Source: Hygrocybe punicea
Taxonomy: Eukaryota > Basidiomycota > Agaricomycetes > Agaricales > Hygrophoraceae
Direction: 5' to 3'
Assembly (NCBI GenBank): GCA_963556145.1
Contig: OY744468.1
Location: forward strand, 6,696,001-6,760,000
Length of the DNA: 64,000 nucleotides
This document shows, in pieces, positions 1 to 10,322 of this stretch. The notes beneath the pieces are model-generated. The model saw nothing but the letters and a program-made list of their open reading frames with translations. It had not been told where the DNA came from and did not search any database. Each line of letters opens with the position of its first letter. Positions within the stretch are counted from its first letter, which is position 1. The translations under genes were made by a program, and so were the position numbers.

Positions 1-590
1 GCCAACGACCAGGACGGACGGCCGAGACAACCACGACGGCAACAACGAGGACAGTCGACGAGGTCACAGACGGCCGGCGACGGGACAACGGGACGGAGAA
101 GGATAGCGACGGGACGACAGGACGACGGAGACGACGACAACCATCCGGGGGACGACAACAACCATCCAGGTGGCGACGAGGACGACGACAGGGACGGAGA
201 CGCGGATGACGACGACAACGAGGACAATGACGACACCGAGAGGAATGATGGGAACGGGAACGACAGGGACTGGAACGGTGGAAACGTGGACGATGGGGAC
301 CGGGACGACTGGGACAGGAACGACGAGGACGAGGATGGCGGAGACGTAGACAAAGATGACGAGGACAACGGGAACGCAACCGGTATGTACTTCCGACTCT
401 CCTCCCTCTCCTCCTCCCTCTCCCTCTCCCTCTCCCTCTCCCTCTCTGTCTCCATCTCTGTCTCCCTCCCGTCCCTGCTGCCTTCCCACCTTCCCCCTTC
501 TCCCACTCCCACTCCCTTCTCCCACTCCCACCTTCCTCCCTCTCCCACTCCCCTATCTTCCTCTCACCTGCCTTCTGCCCTTCACTATAT
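1..590. repeat. GA-rich / CT-rich low-complexity tract
   Basis: Up to about 395 the plus strand is a degenerate GAC/GGA/ACG mixture with very little T. From about 395 to 575 it switches abruptly to an almost pure C/T tract (CTCC, CCCTCT, CCCACT units). Open frames exist on both strands, but they are D/G/E/N-rich or S/L/P-rich and only mirror the base skew. No gene is called. Such purine/pyrimidine mirror tracts can adopt triplex (H-DNA) structures; that is general knowledge and is not shown here. Confidence 0.6.
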
Positions 591-1049
591 AATTATGTAT
601 TTGGATAAAATAATCATTAAATTTATGTGTCTATTTTAAGTAATAGTGAGGTTATATATATTGATTCCAATGGAGAATTGAGCAATATTAAATAGAAAAG
701 CACAATATTTGAAGTGTGGTAAGTTCTGATTTTGTCATAGATTGTCATTGGGAATAAATAGCTCCTGTAACGGCTGATAGCTGATAGTGAAAGTAAGATA
801 TTGTGCATTGTCAAAATAATAATGTTTTAATTTTGCTATTCCCTGTGCTTTTAATAAGTGCATTCAAATTATATTACGTGGTACATTGTGTGTCATGTAC
901 AGATTGAAAATTTTTGATGACTTTATATGGCAGTTTCTGAGTAAATATTGGCTTGAGCTGGTGTGAGCTCTGTCAATGTTGTGAACATGAAATAATTGCA
1001 GGCAGACTGGGGTGTGGCTCAAGCCTGTGGACCAACATGAGCCCACATG
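591..1049. other. AT-rich spacer, nothing recognised
   Basis: AT-rich sequence between the pyrimidine tract and the minisatellite. No reading frame, splice pattern, repeat or RNA gene was recognised. Confidence 0.5.
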
Positions 1050-2900
1050 GCAGCAAGAGCTGGATCCTGGTCAACCCAATCCTGCAGCGAGAGCTAGGCC
1101 AGGGTCAACCCAATTCTGCAGCGAGAGCTGAGCATGGCAACCCAGTGCTGGAGCAATAGCCGGGCCGTGGTGAACCCAATCCTGCCGATTGGGTGGGTCC
1201 AGGATCAACCCAACGCTACAGAACGGGCTGGACCCCAGTCAACCTACCCTGCAGCAATAGCTGGACCCTGGTCAACCCAGTGCTGCAGCAAGAGCTGGGA
1301 CCAGGTCAACCCAATGCTGCAGTAATTGCTGGACCTGGGTCAACCAAGTGCTGCAGCAATAGCTGGACCCCAGTCAACCTACCCTGCAGCAAGTGCTGGG
1401 CCAGGGTCAACCTAGTGCAGCAGCAATAGCTGGACCCTGGTCAACCCAAGCCCTGCAGCAAGTGCTGGACCCTGGTCAACCTACCCTGCAGCAAGTGCTG
1501 GGCCAGGGTCAACCCAGTGCTGCAGAAATAGCTGGACCCCGGTCAACCCAAGCCCTGCAGGAAGTGCTGGACCTGGGTCAACCCAGTGCTGCAGCAAGAG
1601 CTGGGACCAGGTCAACCTACCCTGCAGCAAGTGCTGGGCCAGGGTCAACCTAGTGCAGCAGCAATAGCTGGACCCTGGTCAACCCAAGCCCTGCAGCAAG
1701 TGCTGGACCCTGGTCAACCCAGTGCTGCAGCAATAGCTGGACCCTGGTCAACCTACCCTGCAGCAAGTGCTGGGCCAGGGTCAACCCAGTGCTGCAGAAA
1801 TAGCTGGACCCGGTCAACCCAAGCCCTGCAGGAGGTGCTGGACCTGGGTCAACCCAGTGCTGCAACAAGAGCTGGGACCAGGTCAACCTACCCTGCAGCA
1901 AGTGCTGGGCCAGGGTCAACCAAATGCTGCAGCAATAGCTGGACCCTGGTCAACCCAAGCCCTGCAGGAAGTGCTGGACCCGGGTCAACCCAGTGCTGCA
2001 GCAAGAGCTGGGACCAGGTCAACCTACCCTGCAGCAAGTGCTGGGCCAGGGTCAACCTAGTGCAGCAGCAATAGCTGGACCCTGGTCAACCCAAGCCCTG
2101 CAGCAAGTGCTGGACCCTGGTCAACCCAGTGCTGCAGCAATAGCTGGACCCTGGTCAACCTACCCTGCAGCAAGTGCTGGGCCAGGGTCAACCCAGTGCT
2201 GCAGAAATAGCTGGACCCGGTCAACCCAAGCCCTGCAGGAGGTGCTGGACCTGGGTCAACCCAGTGCTGCAGCAAGAGCTGGGACCAGGTCAACCCAATG
2301 CCACAGTAATTGCTGGACCTGGGTCAACCAAGTGCTGCATCAATAGCTGGACCCTGGTCAACCCAAGCCCTGCAGGAGGTGCTGGACCTGGGTCAACCCA
2401 GTGCTGCAGCAAGAGCTGGGACCAGGTCAACCCAATGCTCCAGCAATAGCTGGACCTGGGTTGACCCGATGCTGCAACAAGAGCTGGACCTGGGTTGACC
2501 CAATCCTGCAGCAAGAGCTGGGGCCAGGTCAACCCAGCAATTGCTGGACCCCAGTCACCCCCTCCAGCATGTGCTGGGCCCTGGTCAACCCAATGCCGCA
2601 GCAACAGCTGGGTCCAGGTCAACCCCAGTGTGCAGCAAGAACTGGTCTAGGGTCAACCCAGTGCTGCAGCAATAACTGAAGCCAGGTAAACCCACATAGC
2701 TTGAACAGCTGGACCTGGGTCAACCCATCCATCCTGGAATAGCTGCCCTGGGTTAACCTGCCCCATGGCAGAGCTGACACTGGGTTGACCCACCCAGGCG
2801 CCCTTGACCAGCAAGATCTGTACCTGGGTCAACCTACCACACCACATTTCCCCAGCAAGAGCTGTCTTTTGGGTTAACCTACCCCCCCAGCAAGCAACTG
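1050..2900. repeat. 34-bp minisatellite with higher-order repeat
   Basis: About 50 copies of a 34-bp unit built around GGTCAACC, CTGCAGCAA and GCTGGACC. Successive GTCAAC cores fall at 1271, 1305 and 1339, exactly 34 bases apart. A longer block repeats after about 407-408 bp (12 units): the core at 1611 recurs at 2018, and a CCCGGTCAACCCAAGCC block near 1805 recurs near 2213. The array grows more diverged after about 2450. Because 34 is not a multiple of three, each frame is traversed in turn and several long Q/G/P/S-rich open frames arise on both strands; these are not treated as genes. Confidence 0.93.
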
Positions 2901-4379
2901 CGCTATGTGTACCTACCTTTTGCAACTATATCTGCGATCAGGTTAACCAAAACGACTGGGTCTACTGGTCGGATGAAAGATATAGGGGGGTGTTTGACCC
3001 TGAGACGAGCGGGAGATTGTTATGTCGAGCGAGGTGGTCGGGTACTAGCTGGAAGAAGTCGTCGTCGATTGTCGGGTCAAAGGCGGCTAAAGAGAGTTCT
3101 TGTTGAAGAGTTCTTCGAGGAAGTTCTCGAAGACGACGGTCAGAGGGAGGGATACGGGAAGAGGAAGCTATGGTGGTGCTAGACTATTCCTCGCGGTGGG
3201 CTCCAGATGTAAAGGCGAGGTCGGGGTGGCTGCGGAATAATAATCCTAAGCCTGTGGGGTCAGCGTAGAAGTGACTAGGAATAGTCTAACAAGCTTCAGT
3301 AAGATAATAGGATATAAAAAGTAAGAAGCCACCGAGTAAACTATTGAAATCTATCGAGACCGATCGAAGCCGACGATGCCGACGATGTCGGGTACGGCGG
3401 GTCGGGTGTCGGGTGTCGAGAAACGTAGAGATAAAGGCGGTAGAACGACGGGGAGGGCGTCGAGGAATCCGACGAGCAATGTGTGCGATGGAATTTACTG
3501 AGAGACTTAATTCTCAGAGAGAGGAAATGGGGGAACTGGTTTCTTATTTTGAGACGGCGCTTGGGCACCGTTTTTTTATACTACAAATTTGTGTACCTAG
3601 ATTCGGACGAGAGTCCTCGGCCGATGAGAGGAGACAAAGGAGAATAAAAATGGGGAAGTAGGAAGAGCGTTGCGAGGCGACGATGACAGGGAAAATGGGT
3701 GGAAGATATAAAAAACCGTAAAAGATGCAATATACTTTACTATATCCCCATAAGGGAGACGCTAGGCATGAATAAGGCAAGTCCGATGTCGGGATCCCAG
3801 TCCGATGAGATCTATCTTTGATATTTGAAGTTCCGTGAGTTTATGAGATAGACCGACCAGGTACGTGAGCGGCCGTGCTAGTCGGTATGCATCGGGTTGC
3901 GTCGGGTTACGTCGGGTTCGAGCGTAGATTGCTAGAGACGTCGGGTTCGAGCGGATTCGCTAGATATCGATGTTACGGCCTCAGAGGGTCGAGGACCCTC
4001 TACATCGTGCTCGTTGGTCAAGAGTCTAGACGTTCATTCTTCTGAATATCGTACTCCGTATTGTGTTGACTTTATGCTGAAAGTTTTTAGCAGGAGAGAA
4101 GCTACTACAAGACTCCCTTCCGCACCGATTCAAATGGAAGGGGATCACGGATTAGGAGATCGGAAGCTGTTGGAGTTTGGGGTATAGTTGAAATTTTTGA
4201 CACCGAAGATGAAGACCTACTACGCACTATGTGACTGAAAGGCGCCGACTCCAATATTATCACAGAGTATCAGTATTATCAAAAATATATTTGTGAAACC
4301 ATGGATTTTACTACTAGCGACTGCACAGAAGAGATCATAAATGGGGGAATAATCATGAACTTAACAAAATCTACGAGTA
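2901..4379. other. CGA/GTCGGG-rich degenerate region, no supported gene
   Basis: GC-rich sequence with many CGA, TCGGG and GACGA words and R/G-rich open frames (2907-3182, 3344-3661) that lack domain features. The texture resembles decayed retroelement or LTR sequence from an Agaricomycete, including a TGTTATGTCGAG start near 3018. No matching direct repeat or target duplication was found, so it is not called a transposon. Confidence 0.4.
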
Positions 4380-4980
4380 TTATTGTATATTTCGGGCCGG
4401 TTGGCGGAACCCGAAAAAAACTCCAAAAAAGGTAGTCAGTTGGAAAACTGTTGTATCTCGTCGAATACTCAAGCTATCCTCGAAATAACACCTGTTCCAT
4501 AAATCCGACGCCTGTCCGCATCATTCAATCTTCGACCGAGGGCGGAAATCGCCATTTTCAGAATCTTGATTTTTCGGGATCGTGAGGGGTAAGCCGCCCC
4601 TGGTTTATCAGCTTGTTCAACCTCATTTCAATGCTGTAGCATGGTGAAGGGCCGCACGATACCAGCCCACATCCATTGGATCGTAATCCGGCTCGCATCG
4701 TTGCTTCCCAAAGAAGACATAGCCATTTACACAGGCGTGTCGCTCCGGTCGGTCGAACGCATTCTCAAATACTTTGAAACGCACAAATGTGTTCAAGTTT
4801 GAGACCCTGCAGAGAAGAGGGCGAGAAGGGTCTTACAGGACCTAGATGTCGAGGTAAGTATGCTTCTATTAGAACACATTTGTAAACTCATTCATTTGCT
4901 CAGTATTTACTCGGAACGATCAACCAAACCCCAGATATGTACCTTGACGAGCTGCAAGAGATGCTCGCAGTCTCATGCGG

Positions 4981-6386
4981 TGTTATGTGAATGTTTGTTT
5001 CACCAAGAATTACCGGAGTTGACTTTGTTCAGGTATCTTCTTGTTGTTCGTGGGTTTTTAATATCTAAATAACCTATCAGGAAAGGGTTTGTGGGTATAT
5101 GTACTATATGAATCAATAGAATGAAATAGTGAGGTCTCTTCAATTAAGAATTGAGACTTTGAGTAGGTATGAATAGCAATTGGGTGTGTGATGTACTGAA
5201 AATACTAATATTCACTACTGAAATATAAAAATATGAACTAATGAATACTGATAACAATATTCACCAGTTGAATATGGACAGTTTTGGCTACAGGGCCTAT
5301 TCAATCAAGAGTATCTCTGGGTATTATAATATCTGACTTAAATCCGAAGCTTCAAACGCACATTGGCTACTAGTTCAGGGATATCTTTAATACCTTTTGA
5401 ATACTCTTTTTTGTTTAGGATGAAACCTTAACCTTAGAAGTGTATCTATTTAGGATGAAACCTTAACCTTAGAAGTGTATCTAGCTGACTAATGCTGACT
5501 AATGAATTGATTGGACTGAGTGAACTGGGTGAATTCTCCTTGATGATAAGGGGAACTCAGAGAATGATAGAATGAGAGTGAACTAGACTGGATTGCAAGC
5601 ACTAGCTACTACAATGAGTAACTACTAGTACTAAGAGAATGGGGGATCACACTGTGTGAACCCAACTGAGAGTGACTACTGAGTGGTGAGGGGGGAAATC
5701 CTACTGACTACTGGAATTTGGGGGCCCTATTTATACTGTTGGAGAACAATGGGGGACTGAGAACAATGGGAAAGTGAGAACAATAGGACTGAGTCATGAG
5801 AACAATGGATGGCATCAAAGAGGCTGTGAACAATAGGCTCTATCTCCATTTGGACTGTTTAGAACAATAGACTGCTCAGAACAATAGACCATTGTCTTTA
5901 TGTAAGCAGAATATCACAATCACTCTCTGATGTATCCTATCTTATCATTATCTTATCATCCTCTTGTTCACATCTTATCTAATCATTTCCCATTATCTAG
6001 TTGAGCCGCTTTTGATCAATACAAGTAAACAAGATTTGTAATCAATCCATTACTGCTAATATAGGTAAGAATGCTAGTTGGGCTTGTCTCCTTGCACGCG
6101 CAATACAGAGAAATATATAGTAAATACTAATGAGTGGGGGATGTGCCTCTGTGCACCATACATAAACGGCTAGGTCTGGGCATTACTAGTGAAGCCATAA
6201 TAAATGATATAAAGGTAAGCATAAATGCTATCTGTGTCTGTTCACTAGCATGCGTAATGTGGAAAGGCATAGAATGGGTACTAATGAGTGTAGGTGTGCA
6301 TCCATAGTGTTGCACTTAAATATCTAAGTCCGTGGTCCGATGGTAAACCCATGACATTACACCCAAAAACACTTGGGGTCATGACA
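4981..6386. mobile_element. LTR-like insertion (solo LTR candidate) inside the transposase
   Basis: Copy 2 of the transposase reads straight through this point, so 4981-6386 is an insertion. It starts TGTTATG and ends GTCATGACA, giving the TG...CA ends typical of LTRs, and is flanked by GCGG on both sides (4977-4980 and 6387-6390), a 4-bp target duplication. If the ends are drawn three bases inward the duplication would be 7 bp (GCGGTGT). No gag-pol coding capacity is present in its 1.4 kb. A TATA-like TATTTATA lies near 5730, followed by repeated AACAATGG words. It is best read as a solo LTR or a non-autonomous LTR element; the length is large for a fungal LTR. Confidence 0.7.
5414..5484 (+). 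repeat. 35-bp tandem duplication inside the LTR-like insert
   Basis: TAGGATGAAACCTTAACC begins at 5416 and again at 5451, giving two essentially identical 35-bp units that run to GTATCTA. Confidence 0.9.
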
Positions 6387-7230
6387 GCGGTGTCAATGTC
6401 TCTCGGGCGACAGTCTGGAGAACGCTTCAAAGGGCTGGATACACCATGAAAAAGGTATAATCCAGCGTTGATCATTCGCTAAGGCACTGATGTGTTACTA
6501 GATGACACGTATTGCAGCCGAACGCTCCGCTGAGAAAAGGTTCGAGTATATTACACGAATTAGTCGGTATCAAGCTCGACAACTCGTCTTTGTCGATGAA
6601 AGTTCGGTTGATCGCCGTACAACATATCGGGGTCGAGCATGGTCTATCCGTGGGACGAAAGTGCAGCGCAAGGCCTTCTTTGTACGCGGAAGGCGGTGAG
6701 AATTTGTGCCTCATTTTCTGAGTGAGCTAATTGAACTTTTCTAGCTTTTCTGTTCTTCCCGCTATCTCTTTGACCGATGGAGTCCTGCATTGTGATGTGC
6801 TCGAGGGAAATTTCACGAGTGAAACCTTTCAATGATTTATCGAGTTGCTCTTGGATCAAATGCAACAATATCCAGGAGATAATTCGGTCATCGTCATGGA
6901 CAACTGTCGCATACACAGGACTCCGGCCATCCGAGAAAGGATTGAGGCTAGGTAAGATATTATGGGAACTTGTGCATATGATCTGATGTTCCTGTAGGGG
7001 AATGCAAATTGAATATCTCCCACCGTACTCCCCCGATCTCAACCCCATCGAACTTGCATTCTCCTTCATGAAACATCAATTGCGTTGCAATGGGGAGTAT
7101 ATTCGTTTGGCGATGACCACGATGAGTGATTTGGACATTTTTGTAACTCTTCTCAAGGCTGTTTACATGGTTTCACCTGAACACTGTTTCGGTTGGTACC
7201 GAGGTTGTGGTTATATTTGATTTTCACACT

Positions 7231-7275
7231 GTTTCCCCTGTAACTGTTTCCCCTGTAACTGTTTCCCCTGTAACT
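7231..7275 (+). repeat. 15-bp tandem repeat, three copies
   Basis: GTTTCCCCTGTAACT occurs three times in a row immediately after the end of transposase homology. It may mark the damaged right end of transposon copy 1. Confidence 0.9.
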
Positions 7276-8830
7276 GTATTGTTTGTCTCATCAATTGATC
7301 AATGCTCTTGAGTGGCTCTCAGTTGCATCCTGACTGGTTCAATGCCATGAGAAATTGAAATGACAAGCCTTGAGAGAGTGTTCCACATTGGTTCAATGTC
7401 ATCAATATATATATTGTGTTGCTCTTTGTGACTGTCCAATCTCATCTGAAGAGCAGTGGAATTAGCTCTCTCCTTGTATTGTTGCAACATTGCTCAAAGC
7501 CCTTCATATTTTATCACAGTCCTGTTTGTCTGTAAGTTAAAGAATCATGACATTTTTATCCTTCTTGCTTACATATTAGATGGCAAACCACTCAATCAAC
7601 CATCAACAATAGCACCACAGGTATCCATGCCCTCATGCTGTAAATGGACAATTACCTCTAAGAATTTGAAAGACAGCTGTGCTAGATACAAGTGGGCTTT
7701 GAGATGAATGTGGCCTTGTCCTTATTCAGATATAAATGAGGCTTACAAAACACATGTGTGGAAGGGTTTCTATGGTATGTAGCACTAGGATTACAAATAC
7801 ACAGCAAAACATATATGGTAATCCAACATATGCAGATACATGTCCTTGTGAAATGCAACATAATGCAGTGCAGGGCAGGACAGGAACAGAGAGAAAGACA
7901 GAGACAGGAAGAAAGAAAAGAAAAGATAAATCATTACACAATAGCAAAACACAGGGGAGCATGTTCCGGTGCACAATGGAAGGAGACCTAATGATTGACA
8001 AGGAAATGATGATGAGGAATTGGATACAGACCTTAGTTCCAGGGCAGGAATTTCTAGTATGTACACATATGGGCAGTGGGCCTAGTTGCATATGGCTGGA
8101 CATGGTGTGAAACACAGAATTTCTCAGACCCAAGGAGCATCACATGGTTGGTGGGGGCATAAGGTGTTCCATAGGGGTACATGGCAGCCTTCTTCCTGAT
8201 AGGTGGTGACACATTGGAGTTCTCATTGGCAAGAATGAAGTGGCCATTTGCCCCAAAAGTAATGATAGGCTCATCAATGAAGCTTCACGATGTGAATCAT
8301 GTGATCCCCACCTGGAGATTTGGTCCATGAAAGAGAAAAAGGCTGTGTCAGTGTCTCCACATTGTTTGGACTTGAGCAGAATTGTTTTGCATTCACTGGA
8401 GAATGTATGAGAGGGCCAGTCATCATTGTCATATGTCAGTGGTGTGGTTGTCATTGTATCATATCCTGTTGGAGGTTCTCAAAGATGGAGAGTATTGCAC
8501 GATGATGGTATTTGTCCGCTAATCCACTAGCCAGAAGCATTGCATGATGTGTAAGGCCTCATGCAACATTCATATGGAGCATGGTTGAAGACAGGAGGTG
8601 AATAATATGTGGTTCCATCTGCAGTCTCTTCGCCAATATGGAAACTGCTACTAAGTCACTATCACTCTGACATCTGATGACGGTCCAAAGGGTGACATTT
8701 GATGCTAATGTGGAGGCCAATCACAATGATAATGGTGTTTGTCCAACCCAGAGCCCCAGTCAAGAGCATCACCCAGGGCATGTTCACATCATCCAAGGTA
8801 ACGAGGAGGGAGATAAGACATAATTGCTAT
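7276..8830. other. Non-coding spacer, nothing recognised
   Basis: About 1.5 kb of moderately AT-rich sequence. Open frames on both strands (for example 7726-8133 minus, 8140-8454 minus) show no domain, no splice-supported continuation and no codon signature of a gene. No RNA gene was recognised. Confidence 0.5.
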
Positions 8831-9970
8831 CACTCAGTTTGAATAACACATGTCCTGCATGAGGTTCGATGGAAGGATGAGGGAAGCTAAGAAGGTCCAG
8901 TGAGGCACAAAAGGGGTGAGGGTAATGTGGGTTTCCAACACTCAATTTGAATAGCACTTGTACTGCATGAATAGTGATGCAAGGGTAAGGGAAGCTGAGA
9001 AGGTCCCGTTAGGCATGAAAGAGGTGAGGGTGATGGAAAGAGTTTTGCCAACACTTGATTTGAATGTCAGTTATCCTGTGTGAATTGTGAAGTGTCGGCA
9101 AAACTCTTTGCATTACCCTCACCTGTGTTGGGCCTCAATGAACCTTCTTAGCTTTGCTCATCCTCACACCACAATTCATGCAGGACGAGTGCTATTCAAA
9201 TCAAGTATGGGCAAAACTCTTTCCATTACCCTCACATCTTTTGTGCCTCACTGGACCTGCTTCGCTTGGCTCATCCTTCCATCAACAGTCACACAGGACA
9301 AATGCTATTCAACTCACATATCGCCTGAACTCCCTCCCTTACCCTCACCTCTTTTGTGCCTCACTGGACCTTCTTTGCTGTCCTCATCCTTCCATCAATA
9401 GTAATGCAGGACAAATGCTATTCAACTCATGTATCAGCTGAACTCCCTCTATTACCCTCACCTCTTGTGTTCATCACTGGACCTTCTTCGCTGTCCTCAT
9501 CCTTCCATCAACAGTCATGCAGGACAATTGGTATTCAACTCATGTATCAGCTGAACTCCCTCCATTACCCTCACCTCTTTTGTGCCTCACTGGACCTTCT
9601 TCACTGTCCTCATCCTTCCATCAACAGTAACGCAGGACAAATGCTATTCAACTCATGTATCAGCTGAACTCCCTCAATTACCCTCACCTCTTTCGTGCCT
9701 CACTGGAACTTCTTACCTTCCCTTATCCTTGCATCACAATTCATGCAGCACAAATGCTAGTCAACTCAAATGTTGGCAAAACTCTTTCCATTGCCCTCAC
9801 CTCTTGTGTGCCTCACTGGACCTTCTCGGCTTTCCTCATCCTTTCATCACAATTCACGCAGGACAAGTGTTCTTCAAATCAAGTCTCGGCAAAACTTTTC
9901 TCATTCCCCTCACCTCTCTTGTACCTCACTACACCTTATTAGCTTCCCTCATCATTGCATGATTTGAATA
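8831..9970. repeat. 113-bp satellite arranged in two orientations
   Basis: From about 9085 to 9965 a unit containing CCTCACTGGACCTTCTT and CCTCATCCTTCCATCA is repeated. Its TCACTGG core falls at 9248, 9361, 9474, 9587, 9700, 9813 and 9926, exactly 113 bp apart each time. From about 8840 to 9080 the same unit appears as its reverse complement (AGGCACAAAAGGGGTGAGG near 8903, AGGCATGAAAGAGGTGAGG near 9011). The orientation flips near 9080, and a reversed fragment returns at the right end (TTTGAATAGCACTTGTCC near 9964). Overlapping S/L/P-rich open frames are by-products. Confidence 0.92.
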
Positions 9971-9992
9971 GCACTTGTCCAGTGTGAATTTT

Positions 9993-10120
9993 GATGCAGA
10001 GGATTTCTCCACCAAATTCCTATGGGAGGAATTCTCCACACAATTTATAAGGGAGGATTGCTCCACAGAATTCGTAAGGGAAGATTTCTCCAGAGAATTC
10101 CTAAGGGAGGATTTCTCTTC
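9993..10120 (+). repeat. 27-bp tandem repeat encoding a nine-residue motif
   Basis: GGGAGGA-type cores at 10024, 10051, 10078 and 10105 are exactly 27 bp apart. In the open frame 9975-10406 each unit reads as a variant of EDFSTEFVR. The period keeps the frame, but the frame runs on into the start of the next gene and no function is inferred. It could be a coding repeat or a frame-preserving minisatellite. Confidence 0.85.
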
Positions 10121-10322
10121 ATTTATACAGGGGGCTTATCTTGACAAATTCCCTGGAGACATTCTCCAGAGGTCCATAGAGGTCTACAGTGCAATTGACC
10201 CATTCATCAGTATATACAAAGTTTTGTTCAGCACGGTATGCCATACATCCTATTTGGGATCTACATGTGACTTGCCAGGCATGGTTTCCTTTTTAGGACT
10301 TGTCTTTTTTCTGACCGTGACT

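Larger units (their letters stand above)
4641..7216 (+). pseudogene. Tc1/mariner (DDE) transposase pseudogene, copy 1
   Basis: The N-terminal part (from about 4641) reads as a helix-turn-helix segment that includes KEDIAIYTGVS. After the insertion, the catalytic core is recognisable in pieces. These are VFVDESS near 6588 (first Asp), VIVMDNCRIHRTP near 6890 (second Asp), and a YSPDLNPIE segment near 7030 (third acidic residue), in the order expected for Tc1/mariner-IS630 transposases. Introns fit near 6698-6744 and 6955-6998. The ATG start is mutated to GTG-like context (GCG to GTG after it), and stops TGA at 4800-4802 and 6833-6835 break the frame. Copy 2 has CGA at the first site. Not functional. 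Confidence 0.85.
4380..7220 (+). mobile_element. Tc1/mariner-type DNA transposon, copy 1 (interrupted)
   Basis: The left edge is placed by comparison with the inverted copy at 12,700-13,578: both share TTATTGTATATTTCGGGCC inward from 4380 and from 13,578, and differ outside it. Inside lies a transposase gene, split by an LTR-like insertion. The right end is not defined by comparison, because copy 2 lost it. A terminal inverted repeat matching the left end was not seen near 7200-7300, so the element may have lost its right terminus. Confidence 0.75.

Noticed and set aside
1134..2679. Several long Q/G/P/S-rich open frames on both strands
   Set aside because: They follow from the 34-bp repeat, which has few stops and rotates through the frames; no start context, domain or intron supports them.
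3018..4005. Possible LTR beginning TGTTATGTCGAG and ending CTCTACA
   Set aside because: No matching flanking duplication and no second LTR copy in the window.
9087..9962. Repeated S/L/P-rich open frames, possible repeat protein
   Set aside because: The unit is 113 bp, not a multiple of three, and the array also occurs reversed; the frames are by-products.
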